Assembly (NCBI RefSeq): GCF_016907795.1
Contig: NZ_JAFBCR010000001.1
Span: 2,480,001 to 2,544,000, forward strand
Direction: 5' to 3'
DNA: 64,000 nt
Origin: Kocuria palustris
Lineage (GTDB): Bacteria > Actinomycetota > Actinomycetes > Actinomycetales > Micrococcaceae
The translations under genes and the position numbers were made by a program. The notes under the pieces are model-generated. The model worked only from the letters and a program-made list of their open reading frames with translations. It was not told where the DNA came from and ran no database searches. Below, one piece after another: positions 50,175-61,642 of the stretch. The first letter of the stretch is position 1. Every line of letters begins with the position of its first letter.

Positions 50175-50948
50175 TCACTCGAACTGCGCGAAGTCCGGCC
50201 GTCGCTTCTCCCGGAAGGCAGCCAGCGCTTCCGCTGACTCGGGGCTGCGCAGGCGGTCGGCGAAGACCTCGATCTCGCGCTGCATGTGCTCCAGCAGCGC
50301 GGGGACATCGCGCATCAGGGCCTTGGTCTCGGCCAGCGACGTGGCGGGGCGCGCGAGCAGCTCTGCGGCCAGGCGGCGGGCCTCGTCGTCGAGCTGATCG
50401 GTGCCGACCACGGAGGTGGCGATCCCCGTGGACAGGGCCTCCTGGGCGTCCATCGGCTGCCCCAGGGCGAACATCGCGAAGGCTCGGGCGTGGCCGATGC
50501 GCTGCGGCAGCAGCAGGGTCGAGCACGCCTCCGGCACCAGCGCCAGATCGACGAACGGGACGGTCAGCGAGGCGTCGTCGGCCAGCACCACCAGATCGCA
50601 GTGCAGCAGCATCGTGGTCCCCACGCCCACGGCACGGCCTTGGACCGCGGCGATCACGGGGGCGCCGCAGGAGATCAGCGCTCGCAGGAACTGGGTGACA
50701 GGCCACTGCTCGGCCGGGCGGTCGTCGCCGGCGAGATCCGCGAAGTCCGCCAGGTCGTTGCCGGCGGTGAACAGCCCGCCCTCGGCGCGCAGGACGACCA
50801 CGCGCACGTCGGGATCCGCATCGGCGCGCTCGAGAGCCTCAGTCAGCCCGGTGTACATCTCGTGGGTCAGCGCATTGCGCTTGTCCGCCCGATCGAGCGT
50901 CACGGTGAGGACGCGGTCCTGAAGGCTGACGCTGATGCTCTGGGCCAT
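50175..50948 (-). CDS. Enoyl-CoA hydratase/isomerase family protein
   Basis: A 257-residue crotonase-fold protein that hydrates or isomerises enoyl-CoA thioesters. The oxyanion-hole motifs are LRAEGGLFTAGNDLADF and AVQGRAVGVGTTMLLHCDLV. The usual second catalytic Glu region reads VDLALVPEACSTLLLP, with Glu at the isomerase-like position. GGGAGGA before ATG 50948 fixes the start; the open frame to 51269 is unlike the family. It is divergent from the first acyl-CoA synthetase. Confidence 0.87.
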   Translation of the reverse strand: MAQSISVSLQDRVLTVTLDRADKRNALTHEMYTGLTEALERADADPDVRVVVLRAEGGLFTAGNDLADFADLAGDDRPAEQWPVTQFLRALISCGAPVIAAVQGRAVGVGTTMLLHCDLVVLADDASLTVPFVDLALVPEACSTLLLPQRIGHARAFAMFALGQPMDAQEALSTGIATSVVGTDQLDDEARRLAAELLARPATSLAETKALMRDVPALLEHMQREIEVFADRLRSPESAEALAAFREKRRPDFAQFE

Positions 50949-51085
50949 GTGAGTGTCCTCCCGCCGGATGGTGCACGACGACGCCGCGCAGTGATGCGCG
51001 CCACTATGCCATGGGTCGTCGGGGCGGGGTCCAGGCCGTGCCTGTGCCGTCGGCGAGCTGTGATCTACTGAGCGGAGCATCAGGA

Positions 51086-51101
51086 CATGATCTGGATCAC
51101 A
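51086..51101. promoter_or_regulatory. CRP/GlxR-like palindrome before synthetase 1
   Basis: CATGA-TCTGGA-TCACA matches TGTGA-N6-TCACA in eight of ten positions and lies 16 bases before the ATG. A similar site precedes the paralogue at 53654. Confidence 0.45.
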
Positions 51102-51117
51102 GAGGAAGTGGGAGACC

Positions 51118-52794
51118 ATGCCATCGCAGGGCGGGCACATCATGGGAACGCCGTCGACCATGGGCGACGACGAGCAGCTGACCACCACGCGCCTGCTGCG
51201 CGATGCCGCGCGCAGCTTCGGCGACCAGGAGATCCTGTACCGCACGGACGACGGCGCCTGGCAGCGCACCGACTACGCCGCCACCTGGGACCGCGTCCTG
51301 CGCATGGGCTCGGCGCTGAGCGGGATGGGCATGGGTCCCGGCTCCAAGGTGGGCCTGCTGCTGTGGAACGGGCTGCACCACTTCGAGTCCTACTACTCCG
51401 TGCCGCTGACCGGGGCCACCATGGTCCAGCTCAACCTGCGCCTGGCCCCGGCGGATCTGGCCTACGTGATCGAGCACAGCGGCGTGTCCGTGATCGTGAT
51501 CGATCACTCCCTGCTGGATCTGGCCCGCACGCTGCGCCGCCATGTCTCCGAGGCCATCCGCTGGATCGTCGCCTCCTACGACGAGCTGGAGGAGGGGTGG
51601 GAGGAGATCGCCGACGGCGACACGTACGAGCAGCTCGTGGCGGGATCCGAGCCGCTCGCGGACATCCCGGACATGTCCGAGCGCAGCGCCTCGGGCGCCT
51701 GCTACACGACCGGGACCACGGGCCGGCCCAAGGGCGTCTACTACTCGCACCGCTCTGTCTGGCTGCACGCCGCGTCCATGGCCTGCAACGCCGGGATCAC
51801 CCTGGACGACGGCGTCATGATGCTCACGCCCATGTTCCACGTCCAGTGCTGGGGCCTGCCGTACGCGGCGACCATGGTCGGGGCGCGAGTGGTGCTGCCC
51901 GGGCGCTTCGATCTCAATGACGTCGACGGGCTGATCGACTCGATCGTCGAGTGCGGCGTCACGTTCTCCCCGGCGGCCCCGGCCATCCTCATGCCCATGC
52001 TGCGCGCCCTGAAGCGCCGCGAGGACCCGCCGCGCTTGGATCGACTGCGCTTCATCAGCGGCGGCAGCGAGCCCCCGGTGTCCATGGTCCGGTCCTTCCA
52101 CGAGCTCACGGGCGCGCAGGTCATGCACCTGTACGGCGCCTCCGAGACCTCTCCGCTCGTGACGATCAACCGCATGAAGCCGGCCGTGGCCGCCAAGGTC
52201 TCCGAGGAGGAGGCCTGGCAGATGCGCAAGTACCAGGGGCTGGTGCCTGCAGGCGTGGAGGTCCGTCTCGTGGATCCGGCGGGGGAGCAGCTGCCCTGGG
52301 ACGGCGAGACCGTGGGCGAGTTCCGCTACCGCGGCCCCTGGATCACCCGCTCCTACGCGGACAACCCGGAGGCCACGGAGAACGGCTTCGACGAGGACGG
52401 CTTCTGGCGCAGCGGCGACATGGGGTACCTGACCGAGCACGGCTATCTGAAGATCACCGACAGGCTCAAGGACGTCATCAAGTCCGGGGGCGAGTGGATC
52501 TCCTCGATCGACATGGAGAACGCGGTGGTCGCCCTGGACGGAGTGGTCGAGGCGACCGTGATCGGGGTGCCGCATCCCAAGTGGGAGGAGCGGCCGCTGG
52601 CGCTCGTGGTGCGCTCGGAGGGCTCGGCGGTCACGGACGAGTCGGTGCGCGAGCACCTGTCCTCGAGCTTCGCCTCCTGGCAGCTGCCGGATGAGATCCG
52701 CTTCGTGGACGAGATCGCACGGACCTCGGTGGGCAAGATCAACAAGAAGAAGCTGCGGGCCGAGTTCGAGGACGCCTACACCGAGCAGTCCTGA
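51118..52794 (+). CDS. fadD: Acyl-CoA synthetase (AMP-forming), copy 1
   Basis: A 558-residue ANL-superfamily ligase that activates fatty acids through an acyl-AMP. It shows the P-loop ACYTTGTTGRPKGVYYSHRS, HVQCWGLPYA (A4), YGASETSPL (A5), SGDMGYLTEHGYLKITDR (A7/A8 hinge) and the catalytic Lys region GKINKKKLR. It resembles medium/long-chain FadD proteins. ATG 51118 or ATG 51142 could start translation; GGGAG lies before 51118. It is highly similar throughout to copy 2 at 53681, with a TetR gene between them on the other strand. Confidence 0.92.
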   Translation: MPSQGGHIMGTPSTMGDDEQLTTTRLLRDAARSFGDQEILYRTDDGAWQRTDYAATWDRVLRMGSALSGMGMGPGSKVGLLLWNGLHHFESYYSVPLTGATMVQLNLRLAPADLAYVIEHSGVSVIVIDHSLLDLARTLRRHVSEAIRWIVASYDELEEGWEEIADGDTYEQLVAGSEPLADIPDMSERSASGACYTTGTTGRPKGVYYSHRSVWLHAASMACNAGITLDDGVMMLTPMFHVQCWGLPYAATMVGARVVLPGRFDLNDVDGLIDSIVECGVTFSPAAPAILMPMLRALKRREDPPRLDRLRFISGGSEPPVSMVRSFHELTGAQVMHLYGASETSPLVTINRMKPAVAAKVSEEEAWQMRKYQGLVPAGVEVRLVDPAGEQLPWDGETVGEFRYRGPWITRSYADNPEATENGFDEDGFWRSGDMGYLTEHGYLKITDRLKDVIKSGGEWISSIDMENAVVALDGVVEATVIGVPHPKWEERPLALVVRSEGSAVTDESVREHLSSSFASWQLPDEIRFVDEIARTSVGKINKKKLRAEFEDAYTEQS

Positions 52795-52826
52795 GGGGCG
52801 CTCCACCGGGCGGGGCTGCGCGAGCC

Positions 52827-53549
52827 TCAGCCCTGCGCGGTCGGCTCCTCGGAGGGCATCGCGATCCTGACCTGCGGTGCCGGGGCATCGTGCGCGGCGT
52901 GATCGGCCGCCGGCTCCAACCGCTGCCAGAGCCGGTCGGTGAGCGGCTGGACCACCATGGAGCCGATCTGGCGCAGCAGCGTGGACAGCACCGAGGTCCG
53001 AAGATCCCGGCTGCTGGTGCCTGCACGGCGCAGGCGCCGGGCCTCGCTCAGGGTGAAGTCGACCAGCCGCTCGGCCAGACCGTCCTCCGCGGGTGCGGCC
53101 TCGCGTGCGAAGTGGGTGCGCGCGGAAGGCCTGTGCTCGTCGTCGTGGGCTGCGGGCTCGGACCCCGTGGGGTCGTTCCAGACCGGGGCGATCAGGCACC
53201 AGCGCAGGTAGCCGGCGATCTCTGGGTACTCGCGCAGCATGCGCGCGAAGGCCTCGTCGCGCGCCGCCCCCACGGCTGCTGCCGTGTCCGAGGGCCCAGC
53301 CTGCGCGGTGGCCGTCTCCAGCGTCTGAGCGATGACCGAGAGCACCAGGTCATCCACAGCGCGGGTGAGTCCCGCCTTGGAGCCGAAGTGATGGCGGATC
53401 AGTCCGGGGGCTGCCCCTGCATCGGCGGCGATCTCCCGCACGCCGGTTCCGGTCGGCCCCTGCCGTGCGTAGAGCCTCAGCGCACTGGCGCGCAGGCGCT
53501 GCGCTGCGGCGGGAAGCTCCGGGGCAGCGCCGCTCGTCGTCGCATCCAT
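52827..53549 (-). CDS. TetR-family regulator of the beta-oxidation locus
   Basis: A 240-residue TetR protein: HTH LRASALRLYARQGPTGTGVREIAADAGAAPGLIRHHFGSKAGL, then a large helical ligand domain of the TetR_C type with FARMLREYPEIAGYLRWCLIAP. GGAGGGAG before ATG 53549 sets the start. It is divergent from synthetase 2, and a perfect 7-bp inverted repeat at 53609-53626 in the gap is its likely operator. By analogy with FadR/KstR-type TetR regulators it may respond to acyl-CoA (inference). Confidence 0.88.
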   Translation of the reverse strand: MDATTSGAAPELPAAAQRLRASALRLYARQGPTGTGVREIAADAGAAPGLIRHHFGSKAGLTRAVDDLVLSVIAQTLETATAQAGPSDTAAAVGAARDEAFARMLREYPEIAGYLRWCLIAPVWNDPTGSEPAAHDDEHRPSARTHFAREAAPAEDGLAERLVDFTLSEARRLRRAGTSSRDLRTSVLSTLLRQIGSMVVQPLTDRLWQRLEPAADHAAHDAPAPQVRIAMPSEEPTAQG

Positions 53550-53608
53550 CCCCGTGCTCCCTCCGACTAGGCGCGCCGCCCCGCGCGGCCGTCGTCCTGA
53601 GCCGGAGT

Positions 53609-53626
53609 ATTGCACGACTGTGCAAT
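53609..53626. promoter_or_regulatory. TetR-type operator
   Basis: ATTGCAC-GACT-GTGCAAT is a perfect inverted repeat with seven-base arms. It lies 59 bases before the tetR start and eight bases before TTGACT (53634-53639), a likely -35 for synthetase 2. Confidence 0.7.
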
Positions 53627-53653
53627 CTCGTGCTTGACTGCGGGCACCAACGA

Positions 53654-53669
53654 TGTGATTCAGACCACA
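53654..53669. promoter_or_regulatory. CRP/GlxR-like palindrome before synthetase 2
   Basis: TGTGA-TTCAGA-CCACA matches the CRP-type consensus in nine of ten positions and ends 11 bases before the ATG, next to the ribosome-binding site. That placement would favour repression. Confidence 0.5.
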
Positions 53670-53680
53670 GGAGTCCCACC

Positions 53681-55357
<1,677 letters not shown>

Positions 55358-55405
55358 CGGACCGCGCAGCCCGACCACCCCCATTCCCCAGGAAGGCCCC
55401 CTTTC

Positions 55406-56626
55406 ATGACGGCACCTGCCGAAGCACTCATCTTCGACGCCATCCGCACCCCGCGCGGGCTGGGCAAGCCCCGCGGCAGCCTGCATGAGATCAAACCGGT
55501 CGACCTGCTCGGCGGACTGCTGGATTCCCTGCGCGAGCGCCACCCGGAGATGGACCCGGCGGGCATCGAGGACATCGTCCTGGGCTGCGTGACCCCGGTG
55601 GGGGATCAGGGCGCGGACATCGCCCGCACCGCCGCGATCAAGGCGGGCATGCCCGAGGGAGTGGCCGGCGTGCAGCTCAACCGCTTCTGCGGCTCCGGGC
55701 TGGAGGCCGTGAACCAGGTTGCCGCCCGCGTGCGCTCGGGCTGGGAGTCGCTGCTGATCGGCGGCGGCGTGGAGTCGATGTCCCGGGTGCCCATGGCCTC
55801 CGACGGCGGCGCGTGGGCCATGGACCCGGCCACGGCGATCGCCACGGACTTCATCCCGCAGGGCATCTCCGCCGACCTGATCGCAACCCGCGAGGGCTTC
55901 ACGCGCAGGGAGCTCGACGAGTTCGCCGTCCAGAGCCACCAGCGCGCGGCTCGGGCTTGGGAGGACGGCCGCTTCGCCGGGTCGGTGATCCCGGTGAAGG
56001 ACCAGAACGGACTGCAGGTCCTGGACCGGGACGAGACCATCCGACCGGAGGCCACCGTCGAATCGCTTGCCGAGCTCAACCCGGCCTTCGCCAAGGTGGG
56101 GGAGGCCGGCGGCTTCGACTTCATCGCGGCCAACCGCTACCCCGAGATCGAGCGGGTCGAGCACCTGCACCACGCAGGCAGCTCGTCGGGGATCGTCGAC
56201 GGCGCGGCCCTGGTGCTCGTGGGCAGCCAGGAGGCCGGGCAGCGCCACGGGCTGCGGCCCCGGGCGCGGATCGTCTCGACCGCCGTCGTGGGCTCGGAGC
56301 CCACGATCATGCTCACCGGGCCCACTCCGGCCTGCCGCAAGGCCCTGGACGTCGCCGGGCTCAGCGCCTCGGACATCGATCTGGTCGAGATCAACGAGGC
56401 CTTCGCCGCGATCCCGCTGAAGCTGCTGCGCGACATGGGCTGGTCCCAGGAGCAGACCAACGTCAACGGCGGCGCGATCGCCATGGGCCACCCGCTGGGA
56501 GCCACCGGCGCCATGATCCTGGGCACGCTGGTGGACGAGCTCGAGCGCCGGGACCTGGGGCACGGGATCGCGACCCTGTGCATCGGCGGCGGCATGGGCA
56601 TCGCCACCGTCGTCCAGCGGATCTGA
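55406..56626 (+). CDS. fadA: Acetyl-CoA acyltransferase (thiolase)
   Basis: A 406-residue degradative thiolase that cleaves 3-ketoacyl-CoA. The acyl-accepting Cys95 lies in [13 protein letters not shown], His362 in [13 protein letters not shown] and the proton-shuttle Cys392 in LCIGGGMG. The start ATG 55406 follows CAGGAAGG. It lies 48 bases after the synthetase and 71 before fadB and is likely to form a complex with FadB, as FadA does in other bacteria. Confidence 0.95.
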   Translation: MTAPAEALIFDAIRTPRGLGKPRGSLHEIKPVDLLGGLLDSLRERHPEMDPAGIEDIVLGCVTPVGDQGADIARTAAIKAGMPEGVAGVQLNRFCGSGLEAVNQVAARVRSGWESLLIGGGVESMSRVPMASDGGAWAMDPATAIATDFIPQGISADLIATREGFTRRELDEFAVQSHQRAARAWEDGRFAGSVIPVKDQNGLQVLDRDETIRPEATVESLAELNPAFAKVGEAGGFDFIAANRYPEIERVEHLHHAGSSSGIVDGAALVLVGSQEAGQRHGLRPRARIVSTAVVGSEPTIMLTGPTPACRKALDVAGLSASDIDLVEINEAFAAIPLKLLRDMGWSQEQTNVNGGAIAMGHPLGATGAMILGTLVDELERRDLGHGIATLCIGGGMGIATVVQRI

Positions 56627-56697
56627 CACCGCCTTCTGCACCCCGCACACAGCAGCCAGCCCCGGTTCGCATGAGCCATCCGAAGGGACCCCCACCG

Positions 56698-58896
56698 ATG
56701 ACGCAGCACGACAGCGACGCCACGACCACCGAGCCGACCATGATCTCCTGGCAGCGCGACGACGACCTGGTCATCCTCACCATGGATGACCCCGGCGCCC
56801 CCGTGAACACCATGAACGACGCCTACCAGGACGCCCTGGAGAAGGCGCTCGAGCGGCTCGAGGCCGAGCGAGACTCGATCCACGGCGTGGTGCTGACCAG
56901 CGCCAAGAAGGACTTCTTCGCCGGAGGCGACCTCAAGGCGCTGCGGGCGGCCGGGCCGGGCGACGAGGAGGAGATCTTCGCCCTCACCCAGTCGATCAAG
57001 GGGCAGCTGCGCCGCCTGGAGACCCTGGGCATCCCGGTCGTGGCTGCGCTCAACGGCTCAGCGCTCGGCGGCGGGCTGGAGATCGCGCTGGCCTGCCACC
57101 ACCGGATCTGCGTCGGCGGCTCCCGGGTCAAGCTCGGCCTGCCGGAAGTGAGCCTGGGCCTGCTGCCCGGCGCCGGCGGCATCTCGCGCCTGACCCGCAT
57201 GCTGGGGATCCAGGCCGCTCTGATGGGCTGGATCCTGCCCGGGGCCCCGAAGTCCCCGGCACAGGCCCTCGAGACAGGAGTCATCGACGAGGTCGTCGAG
57301 TCGCCGGAGGAGCTGCTGCCCGCGGCGAAGGCCTGGCTGCGCGGGCACGCCCAGGGCGAGGACGCCGCGGTCAAGGCCTGGGACGTCAAGGGCTACCGCA
57401 TCCCGGGCGGCGGCCCCTCGCAGCCGTCGTTTGCCCAGAACCTGCCCGCCTTCCCCGCCAACCTGCGCAAGCAGCTGAAGGGAGCGGACCTGCCCGCTCC
57501 GCTGGCGGCGCTGAGCACCGCGATCGAGGGTGCGCAGGTCGACTTCGACACCGCCTGCCGGATCGAGTCGCGGTACTTCACACAGCTGGTCACCGGCCGG
57601 GTCTCGACCGCCATGATCCAGGCCTTCCACTTCGACCTGCAGGCCGCCCGAGCGGGCCGGTTCCTGGGCGAGCGGACCACGCAACCGCAGAAGGTCTCCT
57701 CGGTGGCCGTGCTGGGCGCCGGGATGATGGGCGCGGGCATCGCCTACGAGTGCGCCCGCGCCGGGATGACCGTGCACCTCAAGGACGTCTCCGTGGACAA
57801 GGCGGAGAAGGGCCGTCAGCACAGCGAGTCGCTGCTGGCCAAGGCCGTGCATCGCGGTCGGATGACGCAGGAGGAGGCCGATGAGGTCCTGGGCCGCATC
57901 CTGCCGACCGATCAGGCGTCGGATCTGGCGGGCGTCGAGGCCGTGATCGAGGCGGTCTTCGAGGACCCCGATCTGAAGGCATCCGTGTTCGCCGAGGTGG
58001 AGGCTGTCGTCGGGCCGGACACGCTGATGTGCTCGAACACCTCCACCCTGCCGATCACCTCGCTGCAGTCCCGTCGTGAGCGGCCGGCGGATTTCATCGG
58101 CCTGCACTTCTTCTCGCCGGTCGAGAAGATGAAGCTGGTCGAGATCATCAGCGGCGAGCAGACCTCCCAGCGCACGCTCGAGCGGGCCTATGACCTCTCG
58201 CAGCAGATCCGCAAGATCGCGATCAGCGTGGGCGACGGCCGGGGCTTCTACACCTCGCGCGTGTTCGGCACCCTGCTGCTCGAAGCCGTGGCCATGCTCG
58301 ACGAGGGCGCGGACCCGCAGGTGATCGAGCGCCGCGCCTCGCAGGCGGGGTTCCCGGGTACGCCGCTGGCGATGTTCGACGAGATCTCCCTGAACCTGAT
58401 GCGCCACATCCGCGACACCGAGATCCAGGCCGCCCGGGCTGAGGGCCGCGATCGCCCTGTCGCTCCCGGCGAGGCTCTAGTGGATCGCATGGTGGAGGAG
58501 TTCGAGCGCCCCGGCCGCGCCGCCGGAGCCGGCTTCTACGACTACCCGGACGGCGGCGGCAAGCACCTGTGGCCGGGGTTGCGGGAGCACTTCGCCCGCG
58601 GCACCGAGATCCCGGCCCAGGACATGAAGGACCGGCTGCTGTTCCGCATGGCCCTGGAGACGGCGGCCTGCTTCGAGGAGGGCATCCTCACCGACACGGC
58701 CTCGGCGAACATCGGCGGGATCTTCGGCATCGGCTTCCCTCCGGCCACCGGAGGACCGGCCACCTTCATGACGAACTACGAGGGCGGCCTGGCCGGCTTC
58801 ATCGCCCGCGCGGACGAGCTGGCGGAGGCCTACGGGCCGCGCTTCGCGCCCTCGGACTGGCTGCGGGCACGGGCCGACGAGGGGACGCTGGCGTGA
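56698..58896 (+). CDS. fadB: Multifunctional FadB: enoyl-CoA hydratase and 3-hydroxyacyl-CoA dehydrogenase
   Basis: A 732-residue two-domain enzyme. Residues 1-290 are a crotonase with LTSAKKDFFAGGDLKAL, ALNGSALGGGLEIALAC and the two Glu in LGLPEVSLGLLPGAGG. Residues about 335-640 are the dehydrogenase with NAD motif SVAVLGAGMMGAGIAYECA, SNTSTLPIT, catalytic His in IGLHFFSPVEKM and Glu in the following helix region, then a second C-terminal helical domain. I prefer ATG 56698, with AAGGG upstream, to the in-frame ATG 56671. It overlaps the CoA transferase gene by GTGA. Confidence 0.95.
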   Translation: MTQHDSDATTTEPTMISWQRDDDLVILTMDDPGAPVNTMNDAYQDALEKALERLEAERDSIHGVVLTSAKKDFFAGGDLKALRAAGPGDEEEIFALTQSIKGQLRRLETLGIPVVAALNGSALGGGLEIALACHHRICVGGSRVKLGLPEVSLGLLPGAGGISRLTRMLGIQAALMGWILPGAPKSPAQALETGVIDEVVESPEELLPAAKAWLRGHAQGEDAAVKAWDVKGYRIPGGGPSQPSFAQNLPAFPANLRKQLKGADLPAPLAALSTAIEGAQVDFDTACRIESRYFTQLVTGRVSTAMIQAFHFDLQAARAGRFLGERTTQPQKVSSVAVLGAGMMGAGIAYECARAGMTVHLKDVSVDKAEKGRQHSESLLAKAVHRGRMTQEEADEVLGRILPTDQASDLAGVEAVIEAVFEDPDLKASVFAEVEAVVGPDTLMCSNTSTLPITSLQSRRERPADFIGLHFFSPVEKMKLVEIISGEQTSQRTLERAYDLSQQIRKIAISVGDGRGFYTSRVFGTLLLEAVAMLDEGADPQVIERRASQAGFPGTPLAMFDEISLNLMRHIRDTEIQAARAEGRDRPVAPGEALVDRMVEEFERPGRAAGAGFYDYPDGGGKHLWPGLREHFARGTEIPAQDMKDRLLFRMALETAACFEEGILTDTASANIGGIFGIGFPPATGGPATFMTNYEGGLAGFIARADELAEAYGPRFAPSDWLRARADEGTLA

Positions 58897-59876
58897 GCGG
58901 GCGCCCCGAGCCCGGCCCAGCCCAGCCCGCCGCGCGCGGAGGGGCGGTGCCGTCCGGGGCGCTCGAGGGCCTCGTGGTGGTGTCGATCGCCCAGAACCTC
59001 CCGGGACCGGTGGCCGCGGCGCGCCTGCAGGGCCTGGGCGCGCGGGTCGTGACGATCCAGCCGCCGTCCGGAGATCCTCTGCGCCACCAGCTGCCCGAGC
59101 TGTTCGAGCACCTCCACCGGGGCCAGGAGGTCCTGAGCCTGGACCTCAAGTCGGACGAGGGCCGAGACCGCCTCGAGGGCCTGCTGGAGGGCGCGGACCT
59201 GCTGCTGAGCTCTTCGCGGGCCGGGGCGCTGCGACGGCTGGGCCTGGACTTCGCCTCGGTGCATCCCCGGCACCCGGGGCTGTGCCAGGTCGACCTGGTG
59301 GGCTTCCCCGGCGACCACGCCGATCGTCCCGGGCACGATCTGAGCTTCCAGGCCGGGGCGGGGCTGCTCGACCCGGACCGTCTGCCCCGCACGCTGAGCG
59401 CGGACATGCACGGCGCCGAGCAGGCCGTGAGCGCAGCCCTGACCCTGCTGCTGTCCCGCGAGCGCCACGGAACCCGCGGGCCCGACGGCCGCTGGGCCAG
59501 CGGCGGCGGCCATGAGCAGACGGCGCTGAGCGAGGCCGCCCTGGATCTGGCCCTGCCGGTGCGCTGGGGGATGACCGGCCCGGAGTCGCCGCTCGGGGGA
59601 GCGAGCCCGTACTACCGCATCTACCCGGCCGCCCAGGGCCACGTGGCGCTGGCGGCCCTGGAGCCGCACTTCGTGCAGGCGCTGGTCGGCCTGGGCCTCG
59701 ACCCGCAGGGCGACGTCCAGGACCAGCTCACCCGGATCCTGGCCGAGCGCACCGCGCAGGAGTGGGAGGACTGGGCGGATCGGACCGGAGCCCCGCTCAC
59801 CGCCCTGGCTGAACCCGTGCGTCCGGGCCCGCAGCAGCGACGTCCCGGTCGCATCGCAGAAGGAGAGCCATCATGA
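58893..59876 (+). CDS. Class III CoA transferase (CaiB/BaiF family), short
   Basis: A 327-residue CaiB-like protein: GALEGLVVVSIAQNLPGPVAAARLQGLGARVVTIQPP, LSLDLKSDEGRDRLEGLLEGADLLLS and GHDLSFQAGAGLL, where the catalytic Asp of class III enzymes is present. In this run of genes it may make or move CoA between acids, as racemase-type members such as alpha-methylacyl-CoA racemase do for branched chains; that would help degrade methyl-branched fatty acids abundant in actinobacteria (inference). Start GTG overlaps fadB and the stop overlaps the acyl-CoA dehydrogenase. Confidence 0.82.
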   Translation: MSGRPEPGPAQPAARGGAVPSGALEGLVVVSIAQNLPGPVAAARLQGLGARVVTIQPPSGDPLRHQLPELFEHLHRGQEVLSLDLKSDEGRDRLEGLLEGADLLLSSSRAGALRRLGLDFASVHPRHPGLCQVDLVGFPGDHADRPGHDLSFQAGAGLLDPDRLPRTLSADMHGAEQAVSAALTLLLSRERHGTRGPDGRWASGGGHEQTALSEAALDLALPVRWGMTGPESPLGGASPYYRIYPAAQGHVALAALEPHFVQALVGLGLDPQGDVQDQLTRILAERTAQEWEDWADRTGAPLTALAEPVRPGPQQRRPGRIAEGEPS

Positions 59877-61054
59877 GCGCAGAGCACATCGACATCGCGG
59901 ATCTGCCGGAGGCGGACCTGCTGGATCACCGCAGCGCGCTGCCACAGGACCAGCAGCGCAGGCTGCGCGAGCTGCGGGAGTTCCTGGACGCGGAGATCCG
60001 CCCGCATACGGCCGAGCACTGGTCGCGCGACGAGTTCGCCCCCGAGCTGGCCGCCAAATGCGGCGAGTTCGGGCTGGGCGATCTGCGCTCGCCGGACACC
60101 GACTCGGTCTTCCGCGGCTTCGTGGCAGCCGAGCTGGCGCGGGCGGACATCTCCATCAGCGTCTACCTGGCGCTGCACAGCGACCTCGTGATGGCCACCC
60201 TCGACGAGCTGGGCTCCGAGGAGCAGAAGCAGCAGTGGCTGCCGCCCATGCGCCGCATGGAGTTCACCGGCTGCTTCGCCCTGACCGAGCCCGACCACGG
60301 CTCGGACGTGGCAGGTGGGCTGGCCACCACGGCGCGCCGCGACGGCGATCACTGGGTGCTCAACGGCACCAAGCGTTGGATCGGCAACGGGACGATCGCC
60401 CGCATCGCGATCGTGTGGGCCCGCGACGAGGCCGACGGCCAGGTCAAGGGCTTCATCGTGGAGACGGACACCCCCGGGTTCACGGCCACCAAGATCGAGC
60501 ACAAGATCGCGGTGAAGATCGTGCAGAACGCGGACATCACCCTCGAGGACGTCCGCATCCCGGCGTCGAACCACCTGCCGGGGACCGCCTCGTTCAAGGA
60601 CACCAACGTGATCCTGGAGCAGTCCCGTGCGGGGCTGGCCTGGCAGTCGGTGGGCGCGCAGATGGCGATCTTCGACGTCGCCCGCCGGTACGCCCTGGAG
60701 CGCCAGCAGTTCGGCCGACCGCTGGCCGGCTTCCAGCTCACGCAGGATCACCTGGTGCGCATCGCGGCCAACACGACCGCCTCGGTCGGGATCGCCCACC
60801 GGATGAGCCAGCTGCGCGCGCAGGGCCAGGCCACCATGGGCCAGGCCGCGATGGCCAAGCTGAAGACCTCCCAGATGGCCCGCGAGTCCGCAGCGCTCGG
60901 ACGTCAGCTCATGGGCGGCAACGGCATCTTGGCGGATCGGGAGATGGGCAAGATCTTCAGCGACGTGGAGGCGATCTTCACCTACGAGGGCACCGCGGAG
61001 GTCAACACCCTGATCGTCGGACGCGCGCTGACCGGGGTCTCCGCGTTCGTCTGA
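59873..61054 (+). CDS. Acyl-CoA dehydrogenase
   Basis: A 393-residue FAD acyl-CoA dehydrogenase, the first oxidation step of beta-oxidation. Motifs are GCFALTEPDHGSDVAGG, HWVLNGTKRWIGNG, RYALERQQFGRPLAGFQ, the FAD loop QLMGGNGIL and the catalytic base Glu372 in TYEGTAEVN. The sequence leans toward the glutaryl-CoA-dehydrogenase-like branch, so the substrate may be a short or dicarboxylic acyl-CoA. Four-base overlap with the CoA transferase shows coupling. No electron-transfer flavoprotein gene is in the window. Confidence 0.93.
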   Translation: MSAEHIDIADLPEADLLDHRSALPQDQQRRLRELREFLDAEIRPHTAEHWSRDEFAPELAAKCGEFGLGDLRSPDTDSVFRGFVAAELARADISISVYLALHSDLVMATLDELGSEEQKQQWLPPMRRMEFTGCFALTEPDHGSDVAGGLATTARRDGDHWVLNGTKRWIGNGTIARIAIVWARDEADGQVKGFIVETDTPGFTATKIEHKIAVKIVQNADITLEDVRIPASNHLPGTASFKDTNVILEQSRAGLAWQSVGAQMAIFDVARRYALERQQFGRPLAGFQLTQDHLVRIAANTTASVGIAHRMSQLRAQGQATMGQAAMAKLKTSQMARESAALGRQLMGGNGILADREMGKIFSDVEAIFTYEGTAEVNTLIVGRALTGVSAFV

Positions 61055-61069
61055 GCCGGCGACGGGCGC

Positions 61070-61498
61070 TCAGCGGTCGGTGCGCCGTCCCACGCAGCGC
61101 GCCGGATTGCCGGCCCAGATCTCGTCCTCACCGGTGGAGCCCAGCACCACGGCGTTCGCACCCACGATCGTGCCTCGGCCGATGCGGGTGACCCCGGCAC
61201 CGCCGAGCACCTTGCACCCGGGGAAGAGCACGACGTCGTCGCCGATCTCCAGGTGCTCGAACGGGGAGTCGGCCCGCGGGATGTGGGCGTCCTTCCGCCC
61301 GATGGTGACCTGCTGATAGATCCGCACGCGCTCGCCGATCGTGACCTCCGGATAGATCACGGTCCCGAAGCCGTAGTGCACCAGCTGCAGTCCGTCCCCG
61401 ATGCGCACCTCGGCGGGCACGGAGAGGTTCAGCGGCATGGCCGCCAGCCGTGCCAGGCGCCAGTTCCTGCGTGCGACGAGCCTCTCGGCGATGCCCAT
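61070..61498 (-). CDS. Hexapeptide-repeat acyltransferase, serine-acetyltransferase-like
   Basis: A 142-residue left-handed beta-helix protein with hexapeptide repeats (IGERVRIYQQVTIG, IGDDVVLFPGCKVLGG, IGRGTIVGANAVVLG) and the CysE-like end AGNPARCVGRR. A His-containing turn LVHYGFGTVIYP may supply the catalytic His. It lacks the N-terminal helical domain of true serine acetyltransferases and no cysteine gene is nearby, so the acceptor may be a sugar or another small molecule. It is convergent with the acyl-CoA dehydrogenase, 15 bases apart. Confidence 0.72.
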   Translation of the reverse strand: MGIAERLVARRNWRLARLAAMPLNLSVPAEVRIGDGLQLVHYGFGTVIYPEVTIGERVRIYQQVTIGRKDAHIPRADSPFEHLEIGDDVVLFPGCKVLGGAGVTRIGRGTIVGANAVVLGSTGEDEIWAGNPARCVGRRTDR

Positions 61499-61591
61499 GG
61501 AGTTCCTCCCGATCCGGTGCTGCGAGCCGCACCCGAGTCTTCCGCGCCGTTCGTGAGCAGGGAAGAGGGACAGATGTGGACAGACGACGAC

Positions 61592-61614
61592 GGACCCGCT
61601 CGAGAAGCGGGCCC
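61592..61614 (-). terminator. short hairpin after the MhuD-like gene
   Basis: Arms 61592-61600 and 61606-61614 pair with one mismatch around CGAGA. It lies just beyond the minus-strand stop at 61643. Confidence 0.55.
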
Positions 61615-61642
61615 GTCGCGGCGGCTGCTCCGGTGCGGGGGT